Positions 1-8,448 of a stretch of DNA of 64,000 bases are shown here, piece after piece. The notes under the pieces are model-generated. The model was not told the DNA's origin, searched no databases, and worked only from the letters and a program-made list of their open reading frames with translations. This stretch comes from Mesorhizobium koreense (GTDB taxonomy: Bacteria; Pseudomonadota; Alphaproteobacteria; Rhizobiales; Rhizobiaceae), in the NCBI RefSeq assembly GCF_031656215.1, contig NZ_CP134228.1:124001-188000 (forward strand), read 5' to 3'. The first letter of the stretch is position 1. Each line of letters opens with the position of its first letter. Position numbers and translations under genes: made by a program.

Positions 1-345
1 GCCGAAGATCAGCGCCACGACGACGCTGCCGGTCTGCGCGCCGGCACCGGCGGCTCCGATCGCCGAGAAGACGTAAAGCGGGTTGCGGACGATGGAATAG
101 GGACCGTCGGAGACGATCTCGGCCGATTTCCGTCCGCCGATATAAAGCGTGCACCATAGCCTGCCGACGATGGCGACCCCGATCAGGCTGACGCCGAAGG
201 CTTCGACGAATTCATGGAATTCGCCGCGCTCCGGATAGGAACCGACAAAGAGCAGGGCGCCAAAGGCGACAAGCAACAGAAGGAACAGCACCACGCGGCG
301 TGCGTACTGATAGCCGGAAAGGGATTTGGCGGAAGCGGTCGACAT
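1..345 (-). CDS. Isoprenylcysteine methyltransferase-family membrane protein (partial)
   Basis: The reading frame begins at ATG 345 and runs off the left edge of the window, so only the first 115 residues are visible. They contain a hydrophobic segment at about residues 15-35, a second at about 55-70, and the motif GPYSIVRNPLY at about 88-98. That motif is typical of the ICMT/phospholipid-methyltransferase-like family of small integral membrane methyltransferases that use S-adenosylmethionine. The C-terminal half, where the cofactor site lies, is missing, so the substrate cannot be inferred. The assignment rests on the motif and the hydrophobic profile only. Confidence 0.6.
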   Translation of the reverse strand, partial: MSTASAKSLSGYQYARRVVLFLLLLVAFGALLFVGSYPERGEFHEFVEAFGVSLIGVAIVGRLWCTLYIGGRKSAEIVSDGPYSIVRNPLYVFSAIGAAGAGAQTGSVVVALIFG

Positions 346-460
346 GAAAGCGCCCTGCCCTTCGTGTTGCGCCCGTGGGAGGGACACCGGAAAAGAAGCG
401 GATTTGAGGCGGCCCACCTATCCCCATCCGGCAAGCCGCCTTGGCCTGCCCGCCGCGCCG

Positions 461-997
461 TCAGCGCGGCGACAGCACCATCATCATCTGGCGGCCTTCC
501 AGCTTCGGCTCGGCCTCGACCTTGGCGATCGGCTCGACCTCCTCGCGGACGCGGTTGAGCAGCTGCATGCCGAGTTCCAGATGCGCCATCTCGCGGCCGC
601 GGAAACGCAAGGTCAGCTTCACCTTGTCGCCCTCGTCGAAGAAGCGGCGCACCGCCCTCATCTTCACCTCGTAATCGTGGGTGTCGATGTTGGGACGCAT
701 CTTGATCTCCTTGATCTCGATGGTCTTCTGGCGCTTGCGCGCCTCGGCGGCTTTCTTCTGGCTCTGATATTTGAGCTTGCCGAGATCGGTGATCTTGGCA
801 ACGGGCGGCTCGGAATTGGGTGCTATCTCGACGAGATCGAGACCGGCCTCTTCGGCCATGCGGATAGCGTCATCGATGGACGTAGGCCCCAGATTGTTTC
901 CTTCGACGTCGATGAGCTGGACTCTCGGGACCTTGATATCCCTGTTCGAACGCGGGCCTTCCTTGACGGGGGCTGTCGATTTGAATGGTCGGCGAAT
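461..997 (-). CDS. infC: Translation initiation factor IF-3, AUU start
   Basis: IF-3 binds the 30S subunit, keeps it apart from 50S and checks the start codon-initiator tRNA pairing. The frame gives 178 residues, the usual family length, with an N-terminal domain (about 10-80, including [12 protein letters not shown] and [11 protein letters not shown]) joined by a Lys/Arg-rich helix to the C-terminal domain ([14 protein letters not shown], then [14 protein letters not shown]). The first in-frame ATG, at 859, would remove 46 conserved residues. The full family N-terminus (RRPFKS...) begins at an ATT codon at 997, preceded by AAGGAG. AUU is the known rare start of infC and lets IF-3 repress its own translation, so this start is preferred. 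Confidence 0.95.
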   Translation of the reverse strand: MRRPFKSTAPVKEGPRSNRDIKVPRVQLIDVEGNNLGPTSIDDAIRMAEEAGLDLVEIAPNSEPPVAKITDLGKLKYQSQKKAAEARKRQKTIEIKEIKMRPNIDTHDYEVKMRAVRRFFDEGDKVKLTLRFRGREMAHLELGMQLLNRVREEVEPIAKVEAEPKLEGRQMMMVLSPR

Positions 998-1012
998 GGT
1001 CGTGTTCTCCTT
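995..1012 (-). promoter_or_regulatory. infC ribosome binding site and AUU start
   Basis: On the minus strand AAGGAG is followed after 8 bases by ATT, which opens the infC frame exactly where IF-3 proteins normally begin. In E. coli this start codon is what IF-3 discriminates against when it is abundant; the same autoregulation is inferred here. Confidence 0.85.
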
Positions 1013-1151
1013 GAACTGTTTTCACGCGAATTGTGGCCGCGCGGCATACTTCGCCTATGTCGTTACCGTGCGGAATCTGTCAATAGCACAGCCGAATGAA
1101 AGAATCACGCCGCCGCCAAACAGGGATTGGCCAGGGAAACCGGGAAGCATC

Positions 1152-1925
1152 ATGGCCGCCGCGCAACCGTCGCTGATCGAAGTCTCCGATGCATCGATCG
1201 CGGTGCGCCATCGCGACGGAAAGGCGCCGGGCCTCGTCTGGCTCGGCGGCTACCGGTCCGACATGGTCGGCACCAAGGCCGAAACGCTCGACGCGTGGGC
1301 TGCGTCTTCCGGCCATGAATTCACCCGCCACGATTATTCCGGTCACGGCGAAAGCGGCGGCCGCTTCGAGGACGGCACGATCTCGCGCTGGCTTGGCGAA
1401 AGCCTCGCCGTCTTTCGTGCCTTCACGCATGGAAGGCAGATCCTGGTCGGCTCCTCGATGGGCGGTTGGATCGCGCTTAGGATGATCCAGGAACTCAGAA
1501 AGACGGGCGAAGGCGACCGTGTCGCCGGCCTCGTGCTGATCGCGCCGGCGCCGGATTTCACGATCGAACTGATCGAGCCGCAACTGACGGACGAACTGCG
1601 CAAGGACCTCGAAACGAAAGGTTTCGTCGAGGAACATTCGGAATACTCACCCGAACCGAACATCTATACGCGCGCGCTGATCGAGGACGGGCGGACGAAC
1701 CGCGTGCTCGAAGGCATCATCGACACGCATTGCCCGATCCATGTGCTGCAGGGCATGGCGGACCCGGACGTGCCCTATGCCCACGCGCTCAAACTGCTCG
1801 ACCACCTGCCGGCCGACGACGTGACGCTGTCGCTGGTGCGCGACGGCGACCACCGCCTGTCGCGGCCGCAGGACCTCGACATGCTGGTGCGCACCGTGGA
1901 AGGCATGGTGGGGCAGGTCGGATAA
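1152..1925 (+). CDS. Alpha/beta hydrolase (serine esterase-like)
   Basis: A 257-residue single-domain alpha/beta hydrolase. The nucleophile elbow GSSMGGW lies at about residues 104-110, an acidic residue follows in GMADPDVPY, and the catalytic histidine is in RDGDHRLS near the C-terminus, so the Ser-Asp-His triad is complete. There is no signal peptide, so it should be cytoplasmic. It resembles the ABHD10/RBBP9-like group of small thioesterases and esterases; the substrate is unknown. The ATG at 1152 was chosen because the conserved fold starts soon after it; the open frame upstream, back to 771, overlaps infC on the other strand and is not family-like. It diverges from infC. Confidence 0.8.
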   Translation: MAAAQPSLIEVSDASIAVRHRDGKAPGLVWLGGYRSDMVGTKAETLDAWAASSGHEFTRHDYSGHGESGGRFEDGTISRWLGESLAVFRAFTHGRQILVGSSMGGWIALRMIQELRKTGEGDRVAGLVLIAPAPDFTIELIEPQLTDELRKDLETKGFVEEHSEYSPEPNIYTRALIEDGRTNRVLEGIIDTHCPIHVLQGMADPDVPYAHALKLLDHLPADDVTLSLVRDGDHRLSRPQDLDMLVRTVEGMVGQVG

Positions 1926-1948
1926 GGCCTTTTGCTCGACGCCGCCCC

Positions 1949-2455
1949 TCAAAAATCGAGCGGCGCGTTGTCCACGACTTCCTTGATGACGAAGAAGGTG
2001 CGCGTCTGGCGAATGCCCGGAAGCGCGATCAACTGTTCGCCGTGCAGGCGGTTGAACTCCGACATGTCGCGCAGCCTGATCTTGAGGAAATAGTCGAAAT
2101 CGCCGGCCACGAGATGGCAGTCGAGCACGAAGGAGAGCTTTCGCGCCGCCTGTTCGAATGCCGAGAAGCTTTCCGGCGTCGAGCGGTCGAGCACGACGCC
2201 CACCATGACAAGTGCGCCACGATCGACACGGCCGGGCTCGATTTCGGCGCGCACCGAACGGATGAACCCTTCCTCGAAAAGCCGCTGCGTGCGCCGGTGG
2301 CAGGTCGCCGCGCTGATACCTGCCTTCTTGGCCAGATCCGCATTGGTGAGGCGACCGTCTTGCTGCAGAAGCCGCATCAGCTTCATGTCGATGCGATCAA
2401 GATCCCAGCTCCCGGAAGAAACTTCCATCTTAGGAGGGTTTTGTATCGGTTTCAT
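1949..2455 (-). CDS. acdR: Lrp/AsnC family regulator, probable AcdR
   Basis: A 168-residue Lrp/AsnC regulator. A winged helix-turn-helix occupies about residues 18-75 (LDRIDMKLMRLLQQDGRL, then ADLAKKAGISAATCHRR), followed by the RAM/AsnC ligand-binding domain (VVLDRST..., CHLVAGDFDYFLKIRLRD). It is divergent from acdS across a 119-base gap. In several plant-associated bacteria an Lrp-type protein, AcdR, encoded in this position controls ACC deaminase, so the same role is inferred. The gene symbol rests on that neighbourhood; the protein alone could be any Lrp paralogue. Confidence 0.8.
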   Translation of the reverse strand: MKPIQNPPKMEVSSGSWDLDRIDMKLMRLLQQDGRLTNADLAKKAGISAATCHRRTQRLFEEGFIRSVRAEIEPGRVDRGALVMVGVVLDRSTPESFSAFEQAARKLSFVLDCHLVAGDFDYFLKIRLRDMSEFNRLHGEQLIALPGIRQTRTFFVIKEVVDNAPLDF

Positions 2456-2574
2456 TCGGTTTCCAAGCCTGTGTCAAATGATCTGGAAAATAATGGCGCC
2501 ATCTATGAGAGCACATTCCACGCGCTCTCCTGTAATGTCGGCCACATCGAAAATCCACAGGGAACCGCTCACCG
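2456..2574. promoter_or_regulatory. Divergent acdR/acdS promoter region
   Basis: A 119-base gap between the start codons of the Lrp-type regulator and acdS, more AT-rich than the genes around it. Both promoters and any Lrp-type box must lie here. No sharp palindrome was identified by eye. Confidence 0.5.
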
Positions 2575-3588
2575 ATGCTCGACAAATTTGAACGCTATCC
2601 GCTCACTTTCGGTCCGACGCCGATCCAGCATCTTCCCCGCCTCTCGGCGGCGCTCGGCGGCACGGTCGACATCTTCGCCAAGCGCGATGACTGCAATTCG
2701 GGACTCGCCTTCGGCGGCAACAAGATCCGCAAGCTCGAATACATCGTGCCCGACGCCATCGCGGCCGGGGCCGATACACTCGTCACCATCGGCGGCGTGC
2801 AGTCCAACCACACGCGGCAGGTTGCGGCGGTGGCGGCGAAGATCGGCATGAAGTGCCGGCTGGTGCAGGAAAGCTGGGTGCCCTTTCCGGACGCCGTCTA
2901 TGACCGCGTGGGCAACATACTCATGAGTCGCGTGATGGGTGCCGAGATCGAACTCGTCGAAGAAGGTTTCGACATCGGCATCCGTGAAAGCTGGGAACGG
3001 GCGCTGGAGGACGTCAAGGCAAAAGGCGGCAAGCCCTACCCGATCCCGGCCGGCGCGTCGGTCCACAAATTCGGCGGGCTCGGCTATGTCGGCTTTGCCG
3101 AGGAGGTGCGGACGCAGGAGGCGGAACTCGGCTTTACCTTCGATTACATCGTCGTGTGCACCGTCACCGGCTCCACCCATGGCGGCATGGTAGTCGGTTT
3201 CGCCAAGGATAGCCGCTCCCGCAACGTCATCGGCATCGACGCCTCGGCGACGCCGGCACAGACGAAGGCGCAGGTGCTCGACATCGCGCGCAACACCGCC
3301 GAATTCGTCGGGCTCGGCCGCGCCATCACCGAGGAAGATATCGTGCTCAAGGAGGACTACGCCTATCCCTGCTACGGCGTTCCGTCGGAGGAGACCAACG
3401 AGGCGATCCGGCTTGCCGCGCGCACCGAGGGCATGATGACCGATCCGGTCTATGAGGGGAAATCGATGCAGGGCTTGATCGACCTCACCCGCAAGGGCTT
3501 CTTCCCTGCCGGTTCGAAAGTGCTTTACGCGCATCTCGGCGGCGTGCCCGCGATCAACGGCTACAGCTACATCTATCGCAACGGCTAA
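2575..3588 (+). CDS. acdS: 1-aminocyclopropane-1-carboxylate deaminase
   Basis: A PLP enzyme of the TrpB-fold group that splits ACC, the plant ethylene precursor, into 2-oxobutyrate and ammonia in the cytoplasm. The 337 residues match the usual length. Residues that separate true ACC deaminases from D-cysteine desulfhydrases are present, shifted by one from Pseudomonas numbering: the PLP lysine K50 in GGNKIRK, S77 in GVQSNHT, Y293 and E294 in PVYEGKS, and L321 in AHLGGVP. The start is an ATG that gives the canonical [18 protein letters not shown]-terminus. It is divergent from a probable AcdR. The enzyme lets plant-associated bacteria use ACC as nitrogen source and lower host ethylene. Confidence 0.95.
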   Translation: MLDKFERYPLTFGPTPIQHLPRLSAALGGTVDIFAKRDDCNSGLAFGGNKIRKLEYIVPDAIAAGADTLVTIGGVQSNHTRQVAAVAAKIGMKCRLVQESWVPFPDAVYDRVGNILMSRVMGAEIELVEEGFDIGIRESWERALEDVKAKGGKPYPIPAGASVHKFGGLGYVGFAEEVRTQEAELGFTFDYIVVCTVTGSTHGGMVVGFAKDSRSRNVIGIDASATPAQTKAQVLDIARNTAEFVGLGRAITEEDIVLKEDYAYPCYGVPSEETNEAIRLAARTEGMMTDPVYEGKSMQGLIDLTRKGFFPAGSKVLYAHLGGVPAINGYSYIYRNG

Positions 3589-3729
3589 CAGGCATACCGA
3601 TTTTCCGTTTCCGTTTCAGTTGCTTATCCGGTTTTCGGTCGCGTCGCCTTGAAAGGCTTTCCGACCGTAACCATTTCGATTTCAAGGCAGTCATCGGGTT
3701 GGCTGCCCCGCAACAAAGGAACGGGAGAT

Positions 3730-4173
3730 ATGAACGCAACCGCAATGATCCGCCCTGCCTGGACGCCGGCGACCATCGCGCTGATGATCATCGGCTTCAT
3801 GGTGTTCTGGCCGCTGGGGCTGGCCATGATTGCCTATATCATCTGGGGCGACCGGCTCGACGGGTTCAAGCGCGATGTCAGCCGCACTCGCGACAGCGTC
3901 TTCGGTGGCTGCCGCGGCCGGCATGCGAGGCGCAGCGGCTTTGCCCGTACCGGCAACGTGGCCTTCGACGACTGGCGCGAGAAGGAACTCGAGCGCCTCG
4001 CCGAGGAGCGCCGCAAGCTCGACGAGATGCGGGACGAATTCGACGAATATGCGCGCGAGCTTCGCCGCGCCAAGGACCAGGATGAATTCGACCGCTTCAT
4101 GGCCGAGCGCGAGCGCAAGGCGCGCGACCGCCAGACGCCGGACGCCTCCGGCACTGAGCCGGGTACGGCCTGA
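3730..4173 (+). CDS. DUF2852 membrane protein
   Basis: A 147-residue protein. A single hydrophobic segment at about residues 12-38 (ATIALMIIGFMVFWPLGLAM) ends in AYIIWGDR, which is typical of the DUF2852 family common in rhizobia. It is followed by a Gly/Arg/Ser-rich linker and a strongly charged helix, about 80-135, with coiled-coil character (EKELERLAEERRKLDEM). It is probably an inner-membrane protein with a cytoplasmic coiled coil. No biochemical function is established for the family. The ATG at 3730 has GGGAG six bases upstream and was preferred over an in-frame ATG at 3649. Confidence 0.8.
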   Translation: MNATAMIRPAWTPATIALMIIGFMVFWPLGLAMIAYIIWGDRLDGFKRDVSRTRDSVFGGCRGRHARRSGFARTGNVAFDDWREKELERLAEERRKLDEMRDEFDEYARELRRAKDQDEFDRFMAERERKARDRQTPDASGTEPGTA

Positions 4174-4198
4174 GCAACCGGACGATAATCAAGCAAAG

Positions 4199-4227
4199 CG
4201 GCGTCGGGTCCTCCCCGGCGCCGTTTT
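4199..4227 (+). terminator. Rho-independent terminator after the DUF2852 gene
   Basis: A stem CGGCGTCGGG / CCCGGCGCCG (one G-U pair) closes a short loop and is followed by TTTT, about 25 bases after the DUF2852 stop codon. Confidence 0.65.
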
Positions 4228-4273
4228 CGATTCCACCTCTCAGCAAAGCCGAGAATCATCTATTCTCCTGCCG

Positions 4274-5023
4274 ATGTTCAGCCTCCTGAGAAAATCGCCA
4301 ACCCGCCCTGCCGCGCCGCTGGAGCGCACGCACGAGGTCGCTGGCCGCAGCCTGCCGCTCAGGATCGTCGAGAACGATCGCGCCAGGCGGCTGACGCTCC
4401 GGATCGACGCCGGCGGGCAGGGCCTGCGCGTCACCGTGCCGCCCGGCATGCGCATGGCCGAGATCGACCGTTTCCTCGACCGGCATCAGGGTTGGCTGGA
4501 GGCGCGGCTCGCGAAACTTCCCGACCGGCCGATGCTCCGTCCCGGCGTGAAAATCCCGATCCGCGGCGTGCCGCATCTGATCGTGCACGAACTCTCGCGC
4601 GGTACCGTCGAAACCGCGATAGGCGATGACGGGCCGCTTCTGATCGTCCACGGCGACCGGCGGTTCCTCACCCGCCGCATCGCCGATTACCTGAAGCGGG
4701 AAGCAAAGCGCGATATCGGGGCGCTGGTCGACAAGCACACGGCGAATGCCGGGCGCCGGGCCAAATCCATCCGCTTCAAGGACACGACAAGCCGCTGGGG
4801 CTCCTGCTCCTCGGCCGGCAATCTCTCTTTTTCCTGGCGCATCATGATGGCGCCGCCGGCGGTCATCGACTATCTGGTGGCGCATGAGGTGGCGCATCTG
4901 AGGGAGATGAACCACGGGCCGAAATTCTGGAAGCTGTGCCGCGAACTCTGCCCCGACACCGACCGCTGCCGCGCCTGGCTGAAACGCAACGGCAGCGCGC
5001 TTCAGGCGATCGGGTTTGGGTAG
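4274..5023 (+). CDS. YgjP-type M48-like metallopeptidase (DUF45)
   Basis: A 249-residue protein of the YgjP/DUF45 family (COG1451), zinc-dependent gluzincin-like peptidases. The C-terminal part carries WGSCSSAGNLSFSWRI, then the zinc motif HEVAHLREMNH, where HExxH supplies two histidines and the catalytic glutamate, followed by GPKFW. The N-terminal half is the beta-rich region usual for the family. There is no signal peptide, so it is probably cytoplasmic. The natural substrate is unknown. The ATG at 4274 follows a terminator and gives the usual length. Confidence 0.85.
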   Translation: MFSLLRKSPTRPAAPLERTHEVAGRSLPLRIVENDRARRLTLRIDAGGQGLRVTVPPGMRMAEIDRFLDRHQGWLEARLAKLPDRPMLRPGVKIPIRGVPHLIVHELSRGTVETAIGDDGPLLIVHGDRRFLTRRIADYLKREAKRDIGALVDKHTANAGRRAKSIRFKDTTSRWGSCSSAGNLSFSWRIMMAPPAVIDYLVAHEVAHLREMNHGPKFWKLCRELCPDTDRCRAWLKRNGSALQAIGFG

Positions 5024-5074
5024 AGAACGGCGGAACCCCTCGACTCTTTCCGGCAGAAGTGGCATTTCCTGCCC

Positions 5075-5728
5075 ATGGACATCAAGATCTGCGGCCTCAG
5101 GACGGAAGAGGCGCTGGCGGCGGCGCTCGCCGGTGGCGCGAGCCATGTCGGCTTCATCTTCTTCCCGAAAAGCCCGCGCAATATCGAGCCGGCCGAAGCC
5201 GGTCGGTTGCGCAGGCTCGCCGACGGCAAGGCGAAGGCGGTCGCCGTCACCGTCGATGCCGACGACGCGGCGCTCGACGGGATCGTGAATGCCGTCGCGC
5301 CTGACGTGCTGCAATTGCACGGTTCCGAGAGCCCCGCCCGCGTGACGGAACTCAAAGCGCGCTATGGCCTTTCCGTCATGAAGGCACTTTCCATCCGCGA
5401 AAGATCCGACCTTGACCGCATCGCCGACTATGCAGGCATCGCCGACCGTCTGCTCTTCGACGCGAAGCCGCCGAAAGGTGCGGAGCTTCCGGGTGGCAAC
5501 GGCCTTGCATTCGACTGGCGGCTTTTGTCAGGGGTCGATCCGGCGATCCCCTACATGCTTTCCGGCGGTTTGAATGCTTCCAACATCACCGAGGCGCTTG
5601 CGATCGCGCAGCCTTCGGGCATCGACATATCCTCCGGTGTCGAAAGCGCGCCCGGCGTCAAGGATGTCCGCCTGATCGAGGCGTTCTTCCGGGCGGTTGC
5701 CGGTGCGCGGAAAAACCGGGCTGCTTGA
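5075..5728 (+). CDS. trpF: Phosphoribosylanthranilate isomerase
   Basis: TrpF converts N-(5-phosphoribosyl)anthranilate to the 1-deoxyribulose isomer, the third step of tryptophan synthesis. The 217-residue TIM barrel opens with MDIKICGLRTEE, which carries the general-base cysteine C7. Phosphate-binding segments are seen near the C-terminus (YMLSGGLNASNI, then GIDISSGVESAPGVKD). It is first in a plus-strand run trpF-trpB-arsC-like-trpA-accD-folC, a typical alphaproteobacterial order, but about 200 bases containing a repeat palindrome separate it from trpB, so trpB may also have its own promoter. Confidence 0.96.
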   Translation: MDIKICGLRTEEALAAALAGGASHVGFIFFPKSPRNIEPAEAGRLRRLADGKAKAVAVTVDADDAALDGIVNAVAPDVLQLHGSESPARVTELKARYGLSVMKALSIRERSDLDRIADYAGIADRLLFDAKPPKGAELPGGNGLAFDWRLLSGVDPAIPYMLSGGLNASNITEALAIAQPSGIDISSGVESAPGVKDVRLIEAFFRAVAGARKNRAA

Positions 5729-5807
5729 AGCCTCGAAGCGGTTTACTTTTGGCTCGGGAACGGCTTATGCGTCGGCCAAAGGGCAAGGGCGCGAAAGCCA
5801 CGCTAGG

Positions 5808-5850
5808 GCATGATCCCAAAAAGTTGCAGACTTTTTGGATAAGATCATGC
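5808..5850. repeat. Rhizobial palindromic repeat
   Basis: An inverted repeat GCATGATC...GATCATGC encloses a second pair, CCAAAAAGT...ACTTTTTGG. The element sits in the trpF-trpB gap and can fold into a long hairpin. Elements of this kind are common between genes in rhizobial genomes; family membership is from memory, not a search. Confidence 0.7.
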
Positions 5851-5929
5851 TCCAAAACAAAATCTTAGAGAAAGATGGCAATTCGGTTCCAAGCCATCTT
5901 TCTCCAGGTACCATCCAAGGAGATCGGCC

Positions 5930-7150
5930 GTGAGCAAGCCGGCGTCACCCAATTCCTTCCGCACCGGACCCGACGAGCAGGGCATGTTCGGCATTTTCGG
6001 CGGCCGTTTCGTAGCCGAGACGCTGATGCCGCTCATCCTGGACCTCGAGCATGAGTGGAACGCCGCCAGGAACGACCCTGCCTTCAAGGCGGAACTCGAG
6101 GGGCTTTCGACCTTCTACGCCGGGCGGCCCTCGAAACTCTATTTCGCAGAGGGCCTGACGAGGCATCTCGGCGGGGCGAAAATCTATTTCAAGCGCGAGG
6201 ATCTGAACCATACCGGCTCGCACAAGATCAACAATTGCCTCGGCCAGATCCTGCTCGCCAGGCGTATGGGCAAGAAGCGCATCATCGCGGAGACCGGCGC
6301 CGGCCAGCATGGCGTCGCCTCGGCCACCGTCTCGGCGCGCTTCGGCCTGCCCTGCGTCGTCTATATGGGCGCGACCGACGTCGAGCGGCAGAAGCCGAAC
6401 GTCTTCCGCATGAAGCTGCTCGGCGCTGAGGTCAAGCCGGTCTCGGCCGGCCACGGCACGCTGAAAGACGCCATGAACGAAGCCCTTCGGGACTGGGTGA
6501 CCAATGTCGAGGACACCTATTACCTGATCGGCACGGCGGCGGGACCGCATCCCTATCCGGAAATGGTACGCGAGTTCCAGTCGGTGATCGGCACGGAGGC
6601 ACGCGCGCAAATCCTCGAACAGGAAGGGCGGCTGCCGGATGTCATCATCGCGGCGGTCGGCGGCGGCTCCAATGCCATCGGGCTTTTCCATCCCTTCCTC
6701 GACGACCGCGAGGTGAAGATCATCGGCATCGAGGCCGGCGGGCATGGGCTCGACGGCGACGAGCATTGCGCCTCGATGAACGCCGGCAAACCCGGGGTGC
6801 TCCACGGCAACCGTACCTATCTGCTCCAGAACGAAGACGGGCAGATCAAGGACGGCCATTCGATCTCGGCCGGGCTCGACTATCCGGGCGTCGGGCCGGA
6901 GCACTCCTGGCTGCGCGATTCCGGTCGCGTCGAATATGTGCCGATCCTCGACGGCGAGGCGCTGGAAGCCTTCCAGGTGACGACCAAGGTGGAGGGTATC
7001 ATCCCGGCGCTGGAATCCGCGCACGCCATCGCGCACGCCATGAAGATCGCGCCCAAGATGAAGAAGGACGAGATCGTCATCGTCAACCTGTCCGGCCGCG
7101 GCGACAAAGATGTACACACAGTGGCCAGCATGATGGGTATGGAGATCTGA
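5930..7150 (+). CDS. trpB: Tryptophan synthase beta chain
   Basis: TrpB condenses indole, channelled from TrpA, with L-serine using PLP. The 406 residues are full length. The PLP lysine is K99 in [19 protein letters not shown] follows at about 118-126 and the phosphate-binding loop is GGGSNAIG. The start is GTG at 5930, with AAGGAG upstream; no better ATG exists and the N-terminus matches the family. Its stop codon shares one base with the ATG of the ArsC-like gene, so the two are likely translated together. Confidence 0.97.
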   Translation: MSKPASPNSFRTGPDEQGMFGIFGGRFVAETLMPLILDLEHEWNAARNDPAFKAELEGLSTFYAGRPSKLYFAEGLTRHLGGAKIYFKREDLNHTGSHKINNCLGQILLARRMGKKRIIAETGAGQHGVASATVSARFGLPCVVYMGATDVERQKPNVFRMKLLGAEVKPVSAGHGTLKDAMNEALRDWVTNVEDTYYLIGTAAGPHPYPEMVREFQSVIGTEARAQILEQEGRLPDVIIAAVGGGSNAIGLFHPFLDDREVKIIGIEAGGHGLDGDEHCASMNAGKPGVLHGNRTYLLQNEDGQIKDGHSISAGLDYPGVGPEHSWLRDSGRVEYVPILDGEALEAFQVTTKVEGIIPALESAHAIAHAMKIAPKMKKDEIVIVNLSGRGDKDVHTVASMMGMEI

Positions 7151-7575
7151 TGACGGTCACCATCTATCATAACCCTGCATGCGGGACGTCCCGCAATGTC
7201 CTCGCCATGATCCGGAATGCCGGCATGGAGCCGACGATCGTGAACTATCTCGCCACGCCGCTGTCTCGCGACCAGATCAAGGCCCTGTTCGGCAAGACCG
7301 GCCAGCCTGTGCGCGAACTCCTGCGGCGCAAGGGTACGCCTTATGATCAGCTCGGTCTCGACGATCCGGCGTTGAGCGACGATGAACTCATCGATTTTGT
7401 CGTCCGCTATCCCATCCTGATGAATCGGCCGATCGTGGTAACGGATTTCGGTGCCCGTTTATGTCGGCCTTCGGAAGAAGTTGCCGCTCTGTTGCCACCC
7501 GGATCACTGCCGGAGAGTTTCACGAAGGAAGACGGCGAAATCATAAACTTCGCCGCACATGGAAAAGACGCATGA
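7150..7575 (+). CDS. ArsC-family (glutaredoxin-type) reductase inside the trp operon
   Basis: A 141-residue ArsC/Spx-family thioredoxin-fold protein. The N-terminus [12 protein letters not shown] carries the catalytic cysteine C11 in the arsenate-reductase context, and the later segment [12 protein letters not shown] supplies the conserved RP loop of ArsC. By homology it would reduce arsenate with glutathione and glutaredoxin. The setting is unusual: it overlaps the trpB stop by 1 base and the trpA start by 4 bases, so it is coupled to tryptophan synthase rather than to arsenic genes, and no arsB, acr3 or arsR is nearby. It could be a housekeeping ArsC-like reductase with another substrate. 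The family call is firm; the function is not. Confidence 0.85.
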   Translation: MTVTIYHNPACGTSRNVLAMIRNAGMEPTIVNYLATPLSRDQIKALFGKTGQPVRELLRRKGTPYDQLGLDDPALSDDELIDFVVRYPILMNRPIVVTDFGARLCRPSEEVAALLPPGSLPESFTKEDGEIINFAAHGKDA

Positions 7576-8411
7576 CCACCCGCATCGACCGCCGCATGGC
7601 GAAACTCAAGCAGGAGGGCCGGCCGGCGCTCGTCACCTATTTCATGGGCGGCGACCCGGACTACGATACCTCGCTTGCGATCATGAAGGCGCTGCCGAGG
7701 GCCGGCGCCGACATCATCGAACTCGGCATGCCCTTTTCCGACCCGATGGCCGACGGCCCAGCGATCCAGGCGGCGGGACTGCGAGCGCTCAAGGGCGGGC
7801 AGACGCTGGTGAAGACGCTTGCCATGGCGCGCGAATTCCGCAAGGCGGATGACGAGACCCCGATCGTCATGATGGGCTACTATAACCCGATCTACATCTA
7901 CGGCGTCCAGCGTTTCCTCGATGACGCGCGCGCGGCCGGCATCGACGGGCTGATCGTCGTCGACCTGCCGCCGGAGATGGATGCGGAACTCTGCCTGCCG
8001 GCGCTCAAGGCCGGCGTCAATTTCATCCGGCTGGCCACGCCGACCACCGACGACAAGCGCCTGCCGCGCGTGCTGCAGAACACGTCGGGTTTCGTCTATT
8101 ACGTGTCGATGACAGGCATCACCGGATCGGCGCTGCCGGATACAAGCAAGGTATCGGCGGCGGTCCGCCGCATCAAGGCGCATACAGAACTGCCGGTCTG
8201 CGTCGGCTTCGGCGTAAAAACGGCCGAACAGGCGCGCGCCATAGGGGCTTCGGCCGACGGCGTCGTCGTCGGCACGGCGATCGTCAACGCCGTCGCCAAC
8301 GTGCTCGACGGCAAGGGCGGTCGCACGGCCGATCCGGCGGAGGCTGTCGCCACGCTCGTCAACGGGCTGGCGCAGGGCGTTCGCTCCGCGCGCCTTGCGG
8401 CAGCCGAATAA
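7572..8411 (+). CDS. trpA: Tryptophan synthase alpha chain
   Basis: TrpA cleaves indole-3-glycerol phosphate to indole and glyceraldehyde 3-phosphate and passes indole to TrpB. The 279-residue barrel has both catalytic acids, E50 in [12 protein letters not shown] and D61 in [10 protein letters not shown], and the phosphate-binding [13 protein letters not shown] segment. The ATG at 7572 overlaps the ArsC-like stop as ATGA; an upstream in-frame ATG at 7461 lies inside that gene and adds no family sequence. The next gene, accD, begins 37 bases later. Confidence 0.97.
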   Translation: MTTRIDRRMAKLKQEGRPALVTYFMGGDPDYDTSLAIMKALPRAGADIIELGMPFSDPMADGPAIQAAGLRALKGGQTLVKTLAMAREFRKADDETPIVMMGYYNPIYIYGVQRFLDDARAAGIDGLIVVDLPPEMDAELCLPALKAGVNFIRLATPTTDDKRLPRVLQNTSGFVYYVSMTGITGSALPDTSKVSAAVRRIKAHTELPVCVGFGVKTAEQARAIGASADGVVVGTAIVNAVANVLDGKGGRTADPAEAVATLVNGLAQGVRSARLAAAE

Positions 8412-8448
8412 AGCGCCCACATTCGCCTTTCGAGCGAGAAAGAGACCA

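Noticed and set aside
5808-5850. Attenuator or terminator controlling trpB
   Set aside because: The hairpin has no T-run after it and no leader peptide with Trp codons; it matches a general rhizobial intergenic repeat instead.
7150-7575. An arsenic-resistance operon
   Set aside because: Only an ArsC-like protein is present; no arsR, acr3, arsB or arsH lies nearby and the gene is locked into the trp operon.
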